64,000 nt of DNA from Symbiodinium natans (taxonomy: Eukaryota > Sar > Dinophyceae > Suessiales > Symbiodiniaceae), in assembly GCA_905221605.1 (NCBI GenBank), contig CAJNDS010002435.1, positions 472,001 through 536,000 of the forward strand, read 5' to 3'. This document shows positions 30,101-39,811 of this stretch, one piece after another. The notes under the pieces are model-generated. The model searched no databases, was not told the origin of the DNA, and saw only the letters and a list, made by a program, of their open reading frames with translations. A program made the position numbers and the translations under genes. Numbering within the stretch: the stretch's first letter is position 1; each line of letters begins with the position of its first letter.

Positions 30101-31319
30101 CGAGACCTACGCCGGCGCCTCGAATGTTGCACCAGTTGGCGCAATCCGAACGCATTCCTGCGACACCATTGCGCCCAGTATCAATGATCATGTGGGGCAC
30201 AAAGCCACGGATGCCCTCCGACATGGCTTTCCGCAGGTGCAAGGCATACTGCATCTCGTTATGTGACGGGTTCCACTGGCTCGTCAAGCCGCAGGGGTCG
30301 CTGCAGCACGGATGGTTCGGATGGGCATTGTTGAGGCAGAAGTCGTAGGTCGGACACACCTCACCCACGTACTGATAGCCTGCCACGTTGCTGGCGAAGC
30401 CGCGGATGAGATCCGAAACCCCGAGGCCCTTGATTGTCTGCACGAAATCCTTCATGTTGTCCTTCCAGCCAAGCCAACCGCCGTGACCTGCATCCAGGTA
30501 GATTGCAGCATGTGGGTCGGCTGCGGCCAATGCCTTGACGGCATAGCTGACTCCGCCCTGGTATGCGCTCTTGGTTGCATCGTTTCCACACCTTGGGTCA
30601 GCCAGATTGGTTGACAGGTTTGGCAGAGAATCCGGCTCGATGACCAGCACCACTGGCACACGACCGGAGAACTGCCGCAGCACTGAAGCAATCTGGTCAA
30701 TGTACTCCTCCTTGTACTGCTTTAGGCCGGCACTGCAGCTGCCGTCGCCCACATCCAAGTAGTCACAGCGCCCATCATCTTTGTAGCTGCAGCACAACTC
30801 GCCATTCGACGCCTTGGCATGGCAGTCACGGTTTGGCAGGTCGTAGACGATGAAGACCACGAGCTCTGGAACCGCCTTGCTCACGGCATCTTGCAGGATC
30901 CCCTCCATGCTGCCCGTGGAGCTGCCATGAATCTTGTCTCGCTTGTCCAGCCAGTATGCCGAGGGTAAATCCACCATGGCCTCGAGCGTCTCCTTGATTG
31001 CGCCCTCCGAGGACTGGATGCTGGTGGACAAGGATGCCTGGTACGAAGGATTCACGTAGAACTTTTGACCCCGAAAGGGATTGTCGCCCCCACCCAAGCG
31101 CCTTTCATCAGCTTGTCCTGATTCGAAGCCTTCTTCTGCGAAGCGGCCAACGAGTCCGGCAACCACAAGGCTCAAAAAGGTGGCCATGCCGCCAGCAGCC
31201 AGCGTGAACCAGACAAGCTTCCTGTAGCTTCGGGGAACGGAATCGTTGGGGCTGTCAGGCACATTGATGTGCACCTCCTCCCCACCCAACCGCCCTTCGA
31301 CACCATCTGCACCGGCCAT
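27171..31319 (-). CDS. Membrane-anchored protein with three tandem GH6 cellobiohydrolase-like domains
   Basis: 1382 residues from the first ATG (31319); the frame is open further upstream only through a spliced-leader relict. Residues 1-34 are acidic, 35-58 form a single membrane segment (signal anchor), then three GH6 domains start near residues 80, 528 and 976, separated by Ser/Thr/Pro-rich linkers. Each domain has the family landmarks: YDLPNRDC (acid-assisting Asp next to the disulfide Cys), IEPDSLPNL (general acid Asp), DAGHGGWLGW, IDTGRNG, WCNIRGAG, GESDG and APEAGQWFDYQIKQL. GH6 enzymes cleave beta-1,4-glucan to cellobiose; dinoflagellates have cellulosic thecal plates, so wall remodelling or digestion of external cellulose are both possible. 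The three copies are almost identical and the gene has no introns. I cannot exclude an assembly effect in the repeat number. Confidence 0.92.
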   Translation of the reverse strand: MAGADGVEGRLGGEEVHINVPDSPNDSVPRSYRKLVWFTLAAGGMATFLSLVVAGLVGRFAEEGFESGQADERRLGGGDNPFRGQKFYVNPSYQASLSTSIQSSEGAIKETLEAMVDLPSAYWLDKRDKIHGSSTGSMEGILQDAVSKAVPELVVFIVYDLPNRDCHAKASNGELCCSYKDDGRCDYLDVGDGSCSAGLKQYKEEYIDQIASVLRQFSGRVPVVLVIEPDSLPNLSTNLADPRCGNDATKSAYQGGVSYAVKALAAADPHAAIYLDAGHGGWLGWKDNMKDFVQTIKGLGVSDLIRGFASNVAGYQYVGEVCPTYDFCLNNAHPNHPCCSDPCGLTSQWNPSHNEMQYALHLRKAMSEGIRGFVPHMIIDTGRNGVAGMRSDCANWCNIRGAGVGLAATTDTAKPSVVDAYFWLKTPGESDGCSQTLPDGGSCPRFDEDCASVDSIGFRPEEPRAPEAGQWFDYQIKQLAANARLYQADTTTAASETSAEPSTSAPIEPTSSAPLSSTSGKPRGPRKNPFKDNVFYVNPSYQASLSTSIQSSEGAIKETLEAMVDLPSAYWLDKRDKIHGSSTGSMEGILQDAVSKAVPELVVFIVYDLPNRDCHAKASNGELCCSYKADGRCDYLDVGDGSCSAGLKQYKEEYIDQIASVLRQFSGRVPVVLVIEPDSLPNLSTNLADPRCGNDATKSAYQGGVSYAVKALAAADPHAAIYLDAGHGGWLGWKDNMKDFVQTIKGLGVSDLIRGFASNVAGYQYVGEVCPTYDFCLNNAHPNHPCCSDPCGLTSQWNPSHNEMQYALHLRKAMSEGIRGFVPHMIIDTGRNGVPGMRSDCANWCNIRGAGVGLAATTDTAKPSVVDAYFWLKTPGESDGCSQTLPDGGSCPRFDEDCASVDSIGFRPEEPRAPEAGQWFDYQIKQLAANARLYQADTTTAASETSAEPSTSAPIEPTSSAPLSSTSGKPRGPRKNPFKDNVFYVNPSYQASLSTSIQSSEGAIKETLEAMVDLPSAYWLDKRDKIHGSSTGSMEGILQDAVSKAVPELVVFIVYDLPNRDCHAKASNGELCCSYKADGRCDYLDVGDGSCSAGLKQYKEEYIDQIASVLRQFSGRVPVVLVIEPDSLPNLSTNLADPRCGNDATKSAYQGGVSYAVKALAAADPHAAIYLDAGHGGWLGWKDNMKDFVQTIKGLGVSDLIRGFASNVAGYQYVGEVCPTYDFCLNNAHPNHPCCSDPCGLTSQWNPSHNEMQYALHLRKAMSEGIRGFVPHMIIDTGRNGVPGMRSDCANWCNIRGAGVGLAATTDTAKPSVVDAYFWLKTPGESDGCSQTLPDGGSCPRFDEDCASVDSIGFRPEEPRAPEAGQWFDYQIKQLAANAHLY
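27178..31068 (-). repeat. 1344-bp tandem repeat, nearly three units
   Basis: The sequence repeats with an exact 1344-bp period (for example 27236, 28580 and 29924) covering one GH6 domain plus linker. Only scattered single-base differences are visible, such as Asp versus Ala in CSYK(D/A)DGR and Ala versus Pro in NGV(A/P)GM. That points to recent duplication or ongoing gene conversion. Confidence 0.95.
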
Positions 31320-31385
31320 TGCAGTGGCTCTGCACTGCCAGGCACGACCCGGCTGATTCGCGCGGGGAATTCGATCTGCAAAAGT

Positions 31386-31404
31386 CTTGAGCCACAATGG
31401 CTAC
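31386..31404 (-). other. Relict dinoflagellate spliced leader
   Basis: On the minus strand GTAGCCATTGTGGCTCAAG matches 18 of 19 bases of the 3' part of the dinoflagellate spliced leader (CCGTAGCCATTTTGGCTCAAG). It lies 67 bp upstream of the GH6 start codon, where a trans-spliced leader would be in an mRNA. Such genomic relicts are known marks of reverse-transcribed, reintegrated mRNAs in dinoflagellates. Confidence 0.85.
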
Positions 31405-31483
31405 ACCGCAACATCATGGCCACGGCGACGTCTCGGAACGCTACTGCCTGGCTGACAAAAGCAAGGGAAACTGGCAGATGGAC

Positions 31484-31584
31484 TTGGGATGTTCCCCCTC
31501 CTACTAGCAGTCCTTGATAAGGACTCTAGTGTCCCATATTCTAATCCCTATCAAGGACTGTTGGCATAAGGGGGAACATCCCAA
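31484..31584. mobile_element. MITE family B, complete copy with 8-bp duplication
   Basis: TTGGGATGTTCCCCCTC... is mirrored by ...AAGGGGGAACATCCCAA (101 bp). Flanks are AGATGGAC and AGCTGGAC, an 8-bp target duplication with one mismatch. An 8-bp duplication is typical of hAT-type transposases. It lies just upstream of the GH6 gene. Confidence 0.8.
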
Positions 31585-31589
31585 AGCTG

Positions 31590-32545
31590 GACGGCAAAAT
31601 GCTACCGTTGGGCCTGGGCCGACTCCGAAACCAGCGCAACCTGCAGTGGCAAGGCACTGCCATGGCCCCAGAAGTCGCAGCTCCGACGTTTAGGGACTCG
31701 AGTTTCGGCTCGCGCCTTGTCAGCATGTACCCCTTACAACCCTAAGCCTGCGTGAAAGAAGCCCGGTATTGGGGGGGGGGGGGGGGGGGGGGCCTGCTTC
31801 GAGGTTCAGGTGTTCAGGGCTCTCCTCACACGAGAGGGGGGTCCAAGGAAGTGTACTCCCAAAGGCTCGCTAAGGAGTTTCGGGTTTCGGGCTGAGGGCT
31901 GAGGCTCGCTGAGGGTTTCGGATGTTTCCCTCAGAGACCAAGCGGTCAGGACGAGCAGAGCAGTCCCGCCTCGGTTTTTGTCAGGGGATCCAGCCGCCGC
32001 CCTTCGCGTGCAGAGACCGGCTGCCTCACGAATGAGATGCTGACAGGGCTTAGGGTTTAGGTTGGGGCTTAGCCTTTAGGGCTTTGTCCACAGGCTCATG
32101 AGAACTTACAGGACCCTTAGAGGCCTACGCCCCCAGCCCTGAAGGCTAGGCCAAGTTCAGGTCGTGGCTTTGCTTGATGCTGGGGGAGGGGGTTTAGGGT
32201 TTCGGGCCTAGGAGTTGAGGGCATCCATTGGGATGTTCCCCCTTCTGCTACAATCCTTAATCGGGATTATAGTAGGGGGTACTATAGTCCTACAGCCTCT
32301 TGTGGGAGAGCTTCTTGGGGCACGGTCCTAGGTGCCCCACATCCAACAGCAACTTGTCCGAGACGAACCCCCCACGGAAACTAAGGAAAGCTACCCTGCA
32401 CAAAAGCTGCCTAGACCCAGGAGTAACCTAGGAACAAAGGGGTGCCCTTTTTTGGTTTTAAGGCGAGTATGAGGGAGCCCCAACCCTAAAACAAGAAACA
32501 CGGGCCTACTCCGGGTCCTAGCTACAACTCTGCAACCTCAAGCAC
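31590..32545. other. Gene-poor island with a long G run
   Basis: Contains a 23-bp G run (about 31771-31793), a truncated family B MITE (32228-32300) and degenerate telomere motifs. I see no coding segment that I can support. Confidence 0.5.
32228..32300. mobile_element. MITE family B, left part
   Basis: TTGGGATGTTCCCCCTTCTGCTACAATCC... matches the left half of the copy at 39711-39811. The right terminal repeat is missing. Confidence 0.6.
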
Positions 32546-32689
32546 TACTTGGAGGATCAGGGTACTTATGAACAATTATAACTGTACGTATAACTGTACT
32601 TATAACTCTATTAGGGCACTTAAGGGGCTTATGAGTGGGTTATAAGTACAGTTTAAAATTGGTTAGTAAGTACCATGAACCTCCAAGTA
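32546..32689. mobile_element. MITE family A, complete copy
   Basis: TACTTGGAGGATCAGGGTACTT at the left pairs with AAGTACCATGAACCTCCAAGTA at the right (144 bp). The centre is itself nearly palindromic (AACTGTACTTATAA ... TTATAAGTACAGTT). It has no coding capacity. Confidence 0.8.
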
Positions 32690-33149
32690 TCCTAAGCTCG
32701 TAGAACCGTGGTTCAGCACATGGCGAGGGACGACGCCGTTTCTTCTCCAGGCTCTCCTGGTCTCATGGAACCTTGCCAGTTGCTAAACCCTAAACCCTAA
32801 ACCCTAAACCCTAAACCCTAAACCCTAAACCCTAGCTCTTTGTCTGCACATGCAAGCTTTCATACCAAGAAATCCTGAATGGAAAATTCGCAGCTACCTC
32901 TTGGTCGTCCCAAGCCCTTTTTGACCCCAAGCCCAAAAAAACCCTTTCTGCTTCAGGGCTCCCGCACCATCCTTCCGAAGAGGAGCCATCGTAAGTCTCT
33001 CACCCTCAACCCTAAACCCTACCCTAAACCCTAAGCCATCTTAAACCCGAAACCCTAAACCCTTTGGCATCATGTAATCCCAGTCAAGTGCTTTGGTCGG
33101 GCCAATCTTCGCCCAGACATCGCCCGGAACGGAAGTTGCGGGAGGTCCA

Positions 33150-33285
33150 ACCCTCAACCCCTCAAACCCCTCAAACCCCTCAAACCCCTCAACCCCTCAA
33201 CCCCTCAACCCCTCAAACCCCTCAACCCCTCAACCCCTCAACCCCCCAAACCCAACACCCTCAACCCCTCAACCCCTCAAGTTCT
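33150..33285. repeat. (CCCTCAA)n variant telomere-like array
   Basis: Units of CCCCTCAA/CCCTCAACC form a minisatellite. On the opposite strand the unit is TTGAGGGG, matching the TTGAGGG variant arrays elsewhere in the window. Confidence 0.9.
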
Positions 33286-33301
33286 GAAGCAAAGCCACCA
33301 C

Positions 33302-33383
33302 GTGCCGTGGCACGTTGAAGCCGTCGCTGTAGGCGGTCTAAGTTGGTGGCGGAGACCCGGCCTTTCTCCAAGAACAGCGACAC
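33302..33383 (-). CDS. Candidate exon, minus strand
   Basis: 82 nt from CAAGCGCAG to GCAC/GTGGTG, reading in part SLFLEKGRVSATNLDRLQRR. Borders resemble the coiled-coil gene exons, but no adjoining exon was found to test phase. Not recognised. Confidence 0.45.
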
Positions 33384-33395
33384 CTGCGCTTGGGC

Positions 33396-33520
33396 TCTAG
33401 GGTTTAGGGTTTAGGGTTTAGGGTTTAGGGTTTAGGGTTTAGGGTTTAGGGTTTAGGGTTTAGGGTTTAGGGTTTAGGGTTTAGGGTTTAGGGTTTAGGG
33501 TTTAGGGTTTAGGGTTAGGG
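33396..33520. repeat. Interstitial (TTTAGGG)n array
   Basis: About 125 bp of perfect units directly upstream, in the minus-strand sense, of the candidate exon at 33302-33383. Confidence 0.95.
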
Positions 33521-33881
33521 TCTAGGGTTCTCAGGATGTCACAGGCAACGACTTTCAACCATCCCCCCCAGGTTGCTGCAGCTGAACTAAAGATCCATCC
33601 TTAGGGCCTAAAAAACACACATGGACATAAGGATTCTACAACACATGCTTTTCCAGAATCCCCCCCTTATAGGGGCCACTCCTACCCCTAATATTCGGAT
33701 CCCTATGCCTACGTTTATGTGGCTTTGGGCCCCTAATGCAAGGGTCGGGGGGGCCTTGAGTTTCCGTACTTCGACATTGCCGAAGCCTTGGAAACGACCA
33801 ATTCTGCGAAACCCGAAGGCCAAGATGGTTGGGGCTTAGGGTTTAGGGTTTAGGGCTTAGGGTTTGGGGTTTAGGGTTTAG

Positions 33882-33891
33882 GGTTTAGGGT

Positions 33892-33937
<46 letters not shown>

Positions 33938-33940
33938 GGT
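33882..33940. repeat. TTGAGGG variant array
   Basis: About eight consecutive TTGAGGG units following TTTAGGG units. It is a clean example of a single-base variant that was amplified as a block. Confidence 0.9.
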
Positions 33941-34131
33941 TTTAATTTACAGAGACACGGAAAGACTTACTCGAAAGGTTGGGGCCTGATGTTGGTTGGG
34001 GGTCAGGCTGAGGGGCCTCTTAGGGCTTAAGGCTACGGGTTTAAGGGTTTGGGGGGGGGTTTTAGGGTTTGAAGTTGTGAGGGGTTCAGGGTTCAGGGTT
34101 TAGGGATTCGAACAAAAGGAGCCTCCTCTGC

Positions 34132-34174
34132 GACAGCTGTCTTCGGAAAGCCCTGCTTCTCGAGCTCCTGTGTC
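34132..34174 (-). CDS. Weak candidate exon
   Basis: 43 nt after a pyrimidine-rich acceptor (CTTTCTCCCTCAG) containing TQELEKQGFPKTAV. The downstream border would have to be a GC or GA donor, so the end is a guess. Confidence 0.25.
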
Positions 34175-34737
34175 CTGAGGGAGAAAGTCTTCAAGGGTTA
34201 CAAGGGCTCATTCGGAGGCTCTTTATATACCCATACTGCAGAATCTTCTAGGTAAGGTAAGGGACCAGACAAAGAAACCACCCATCCTACCAGCAAATGA
34301 GCTCACCCACTAACAAGGAAGCGGACCATCTAGGCGAGGGCAAACCGATCTCAGAGGCGACAAAAGGTGTTGAACGAACCCTAAACCTAAAACCCCAAAG
34401 CTTAAATCCACACCCCAAACCCTAAACCCCAAACCGCAACCCAAACCCTAAACCCGAAACCCTAAACCCTACATTCTTCTTCAGCAACCCGCAGCCCAAC
34501 CTTTTGCAACCCAAAGATCTGCACAACTGGATCCCTCAGTCCTTGTGCATGTTTCAGGGTCTAGGTGTTGGGGCTGAACCCTAAACCCTAAACCCTAAAC
34601 CCGAAACCCTAAACCCTAAACCCTAAACCCTAAACCCTAAACCCTCCACAAATCTCTCTGAAGACCTCTGAAAAATGCACCCAAGGCCAAAGTCCAAGCG
34701 TCAGGGATGCCACCAAAGCCTGGAAGGGCCAAGGTTG

Positions 34738-34872
34738 GAAGGGCTCGGTGGTTTAGGGTTTAGGGTTTAGGGTTTAGGGTTTAGGGTTTAGGGTTTAGGG
34801 CTTAGGGCTTAGGGCTTAGGGCTTAGGGCTTAGGGCTTAGGGCTTAGGGCTTAGGGCTTAGGGCTTAGGGCT
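34738..34872. repeat. TTTAGGG array changing to CTTAGGG
   Basis: Six or so TTTAGGG units are followed by about eleven consecutive CTTAGGG units. The switch is abrupt and each block is homogeneous. Confidence 0.95.
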
Positions 34873-36501
34873 TGGGGGATGAATGGGTCTTCTGATGTGT
34901 TGTCGTCTTTGGGTTCCAATACGTTCGGCTCTGGTCAGCTTACAGGTTTCTGGGGGTTCTACACATTTCTACCTTGGACCCTCAAGGTTGTGTTCTTGGG
35001 CTCTGGGGGTCCCTTTTTTAAAGGATCCCTAAGGGCATATAAGGGAGCCTTTAGGGGTACAACCTTAGGGGTTTAGGGTTTAGGGTTTAGGGTTTAGGGT
35101 TTAGGGTTTAGAGTCTTCATCCCTTGAAGGTTGGCTGCCACACATTACACCCCTAGGCCCTCAACCCTTGGTCAATCAGCCAGAAAACCTGCAAGCCCTC
35201 AACCCCAAACCCCAAATCCTAAACCCTAACCAGCCTAAGCCCTAAGCCCTAAGCCCTAAACCCTAAACCCGAAACCCGAAACCCTAAACCCTAGACCCTA
35301 AACCCTAACCGGCCTTAGCCCTAAACCCTCAACCGTACATCCAGACACAAAACTCGACAAAGCATGTCATGTTGCGATCCTGTCCACCTGGCGGTTTACG
35401 GCTGCGGATGATTAACGGGTAGCGAACTTGGGGGACCATAGCTGTTACAGGGTTTAGGGTTTAGGGAAAAGGGAAAAGGGTTTAGGGTTTAGGTGTTTTT
35501 GGCTTAGGGCTTTAAGGTTTAGGGCTACGTTTTAGGGTTTAGGGGCTTAGTTCTTGCATTCCCCAAGCCCTACAAAACTCTAAACCCTAAACCCTAAACC
35601 CTAAACCCTAAACCCTAAACCCCAAACCCGAACAGCAACCCAGGCTTTGCGCCTCTCTGTCCTCGCCACTGGGGGCACTGGCCCCATGTTGCTGCAGCCA
35701 GTCGGCACCTCTCTGGCTCGTGGGCTAAGGTTTGAGGGTTGAGGGTTTAGGGTTTAGGATTTAGGGCTTCGAGTTTAGGATTTAGGGTTCCGGGTTTAGG
35801 GTTGAGGAGGTTGGCTGGTGGGCGGCGGAATCCAGTTCATGATACGTGAAACTGCCGGCCCTTGTGCGTTTTAGTCTCAGGCTTTTTGCCACGCGTCTAG
35901 GGCTGAGGGTTTGGGAAAGGTAACAAAAGTGCCGAGGGGGTCATGCTAAACTCTTGATGTTTTGTGCAAAATATCTAGATACTCACCAGGACTCGTCCGC
36001 TGTACCCTAAACCCTAAACCCTAAACCCTTAAACGCCTCAAGCTGTGATCCCCCCAAGGATTCCAACTCGCTCTGGCCGAGGCGCCACTCTGTAGCAGTG
36101 CCGAGGCCGGCATGCTGGTTGCTTGAGCGACCAACTTAGCTACCCTAATCCCTAAACCCTAAACCCTAAACCCTAAACCCTGAACCTGAAACAATTCTTG
36201 TCGCTTGTGAGCCGTCAGCTTCTGCCTGCCCATGTGCTGTGATACTTCAACCACCATACCATCCGTGGCGGATAGACTCGGTCTTGCAACATCTTGGAAC
36301 TTTGAGACTCGAGGCATTCCAGCAAAAGGCGCAGGAGAAGTTCAGTCAACGTACCAGAGCGACTCACGAGCCTACCAGCGCAAGAAGCAACCGCACACGC
36401 ACGCACTCTGAACCATATCGGCTCTGGCCCTTCCGCACAGTCCCAAGACCACAGCACACTCCATGGGAAGCATTCTGCACAATCTGCATGAAAGAAAGGC
36501 T

Positions 36502-36643
36502 TACTTGGCGGCTCATGGTACCTATTGACCAATAATAACTGTACCTACCCACTTATAAGCCCCTTAAGTGCCCTAAGATAGTTATAAGCACAGTTACAAA
36601 GTACAGTCATAATTGGTTCATAAGCACCATGAACCTCCAAGTA
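36502..36643. mobile_element. MITE family A, complete copy
   Basis: TACTTGGCGGCTCATGGTACC ... GCACCATGAACCTCCAAGTA, 142 bp, with the palindromic interior inverted relative to the copy at 32546-32689. Confidence 0.8.
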
Positions 36644-37454
36644 CGGCTTACGCGCGACACTTCCCGAGACTCCCAGGGCGCCGAAGGTCGCTGAGCCACC
36701 CCGCGCTGCACAAGGTGTCGTCAATGTGGGCAGACTCAAGGAGGATGAGGGGCCTGAGAACCCTGACTTCAAACTTTCCTTGCCGAGGGCACATTACACT
36801 GGCCTGAATGGTTTAGGGTTTAGGGTTTCGGGTTTAGGGTTTAGGGCTTCGGTTTCGGGTTGAGGGCCTAATCCCAACAAGACTTCCTCATCTTCGGATG
36901 GCAGAGTGTCTGCCCAAGCACTTGAGAACACACCCAAGCGAAAGAACAACGCCCTCATGGCTTCAACACCTCCCGGTACAGGAGCGGCGTACTTCATTCG
37001 AAAGCGCAACTTTCAATAGTCGATTGTGTTGTTTTTCGAGATGTTCCTACTCCCTAGGCTCCTGTACTACATGCAGGGTTCTCCAGATTCGGGTCTATTG
37101 TTGGGTCCAATTTGGCTCCCTTGGTATTCTTGAAGGGTTGCCGGCTTGTGGTTTAGGACGAGGTCTTGTTTTTCTAGGATTTAGGGTTTAGCACGTCGCA
37201 CTACTTGGAGTCCACCCACCACCCTTTGTGAGGCCTTACCCGAAGATCTTGAACCCCAAACCCACGCACGCACACACAGGACAAAAAGAAAAGACAAGCC
37301 CTTAAAACAAAGACACATCAACTGCCCCTCAAGCCCCCGGAGAAAAAGAAGCCTTATGTTCCCCAAGTAAGCCCTAAAGCCCGTTTAGGAGTGTTCGAGG
37401 TCTCACGTGCATCGGGGCGTTTCGGCTTTTCTGTTCGGCTTCGAGGTTACCCTC

Positions 37455-37482
37455 CCTCTCCTTCTCTCTCTCTCTCTCTCTT

Positions 37483-37532
<50 letters not shown>
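37455..37532. repeat. (TC)n microsatellite
   Basis: About 78 bp of CT dinucleotides with few interruptions, ending in a CCCTAAA array. Confidence 0.95.
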
Positions 37533-38241
37533 CCTAAACCCTAAACCCTAAACCCTAAACCCTAAACCCTAATCCCTAAACCCTAAACCCCTTCAACCTA
37601 AACCGTAAACCCCTAAACCCCCCAAACCACCGCGTTTCAGGGCGCGGCTTGGCTTCCTCATGATCCCAGAACACCTTCATGATCGGTCTCACCTCGGGGT
37701 TTCGGGGGTTCAGGGTTCAGGGTTTAGGGTTCAGGGTTCAGGGTTTAAGGGTTTAGGGTTTAGGGTTTAAGGGTTTAACTTAAAGGTTCAGGGTTTAGGG
37801 TTTTGGGGTCCAGGATTTAGGGTTCAGAGTTTAGGGTTCAGCGTTTAGGGGTTTCAGGGTTTCAGGGTTGAGGGTTCAAGGTTTAAGGCGCCGGGCTTCG
37901 GGACGGCCAAGCGGCCCCAAGCCCGTGTGCACACAAACGCACCGCGCTGGAATAATTTCCCTAAGCCTTCCGTCGCGCATTCTTCTCTGCGCGCAAGATA
38001 AAGTGGCAAGAGCCTCTGTTACCTTGAAAGCAATCAGAGGCATGCTACGCAGAAGACCATGGGCCGGGCTGGAGAGGAAGAACGCTGGGAGAGTTATGAT
38101 CCGGGCACCCTTTTTGAACCCTAAACCCTGAACCCTAAACCCTAGCCCTAAACCCTAAACCCTAAACCCGAAACCCTAAACCCTACACTCTAAACCCTAA
38201 ACCCATCTTGGCCCGCGGCTATGTGTGGCCGTATGATGTAC

Positions 38242-38320
38242 CTCAGCTCGAGGCGAAACCTTCTCTTGGCCTCTCCGTACATGCGCCTCATGGTCCTGAT
38301 ACCTCTGTCGATCCAAAGTC
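38242..38320 (-). CDS. Candidate exon, minus strand
   Basis: 79 nt from GCCTACAG to CTGAG/GTACAT. The most protein-like frame contains IRTMRRMYGEAKRRFRLELR, a basic amphipathic helix. A second frame is also open. Telomere arrays flank it on both sides. Confidence 0.45.
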
Positions 38321-38703
38321 CTGTAGGCTGCGACTTGCCCTAAACCCTAAACCCTAAACCCTAAACCCTAAACCCGAAACTAACCCGAAACCCGAAAAAC
38401 CCCAAACCCTTCCCGCAGACTGGGGTTTCGGCGTGAAACTCGGCTCCTCTTTGGGGTGGAGGGTGAAGCCTCCGCGCTCTTCAATGCCAATGCCAAGACA
38501 GCCCCAACTCCTTTAGGGTTGCGGGTTTAGGGTCTCGGCTGTAGGGTGTAGGGTTTAGGGCTTAGGGTTTAGGGTTTAGGGTTTAGGTTTTCGGGGGTCA
38601 CGCAGTAGATCATGGCCAGTTTTTCTGAGAGCAGGGCCGTACGTCCTGTAGAGCAGCATGTTCGACCTGCACAGAGCCAATGGCCCTTTGATCCAGGGAT
38701 TCT

Positions 38704-38946
38704 GCTTGGAGGTTCATGGTACTTGTTAACCAATTATAACTGTACTTATAAATGCTTGGTACTTACTAAGGGTTTAGGGTTTAGGGTTTAGGGTTTAGGG
38801 TTTAGGGTTTAGGGTTTAGGGTTTAGGGTTTTGGGTTTAGGGTTTAGGGAGAACTGTACTTATAACCATATTAGGGTACTTGCGGGGCTTATAAGTGGGT
38901 TATAAGTACAGTTCTAATTGGTTCATAAGCACCATGAACCTCCAAG
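38704..38946. mobile_element. MITE family A copy interrupted by a telomere array
   Basis: GCTTGGAGGTTCATGGTACTT at the left and AAGCACCATGAACCTCCAAG at the right are intact. The middle contains about 80 bp of TTTAGGG units (38769-38849) that are absent from other copies. A short duplicated stretch (GCTTGGTACTTACTA) precedes the array. Confidence 0.8.
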
Positions 38947-38951
38947 AATAG

Positions 38952-39040
38952 GGTTCTCAAGGGAGGGGGGTTCAAGGCAGGAGGGAGCCCTGCGGTTCCC
39001 TGAATACCTGCCCTTCATGGGGCCCCCTCCCTTGAGAACC
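38952..39040. mobile_element. 89-bp perfect inverted-repeat element
   Basis: GGTTCTCAAGGGAGGGGG (38952-38969) and CCCCCTCCCTTGAGAACC (39023-39040) are perfectly complementary and enclose 53 bp. It adjoins the right end of a family A MITE. It could fold as a hairpin RNA or be a separate small transposon. Confidence 0.65.
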
Positions 39041-39710
39041 TCAAACCCTAAACCCTAAACCCTAAACCCTAAACCCTAAACCCTAAACCCTAAACCCTAA
39101 ACCCTAAACTCCAGAGCCAGCACCTGAGACTAATCCTAACCCCGAGTGCGACGGGTGCCCAGCATCACACAATTGGTAGGGGGAGGGGGGGGGGCATGTT
39201 GACAATTGAAAAATCTCTGGCAAAAACTCAAGGCCATCAAGGGTTTAGGGCTTAGGGCTTAGGGTTTAGGGTGTTTCTGAAGGGACCCGAAAGCCCCGGG
39301 CCATGGGACTTTTTGAGACATTAGCTGCGGCCTCGGACCTTCCCGGCAACGCTGCCTTCAGTCTCGACCCTTGTGGTTTCGGGGCCTTTGACTGGGCATG
39401 TGGCTTTTGGAGTGCACTTTGCATCCTTGAGGCTGTGCGACATTGCAGCAGCAGAAGCCGCCAAAAGCAACACACGAGACCGCATGTAGGGGCGTCCAGC
39501 TCCCTAAACCCTAAACCCTAAACCCTAAACCCTAAACCCTGAACCCTGAACCCTAAACCCTAAACCCTAGCCCTAAACCCTAAACCCTAAACCCGAAACC
39601 CTAAACCCTAAATCCTAAACGCTAAACCCGAACCCCTAGGGCTTAGGGGCTGTCATGGTTCCCCCGGGGAGCGTTTAGGCCTGTAGGGCTTAGCGTTTAG
39701 GGCTTAAGTG

Positions 39711-39811
39711 TTGGGATGTTCCCCCTTATCCTAACAGTCCTTCATAGGGATTACAATAGGGGGTACCATCATCCCGATTAAGGACTGTTAGTGCGACAGG
39801 AAACATCCCAA
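39711..39811. mobile_element. MITE family B, complete copy with perfect 8-bp duplication
   Basis: TTGGGATGTTCCCCCTTA ... GGAAACATCCCAA, 101 bp, flanked on both sides by CTTAAGTG (39703-39710 and 39812-39819). The perfect duplication confirms transposition and defines the ends of the family. Confidence 0.9.

Noticed and set aside
27236-30762. Plus-strand frames repeated three times within the GH6 region
   Set aside because: They are antisense shadows repeated because the GH6 domain is repeated.
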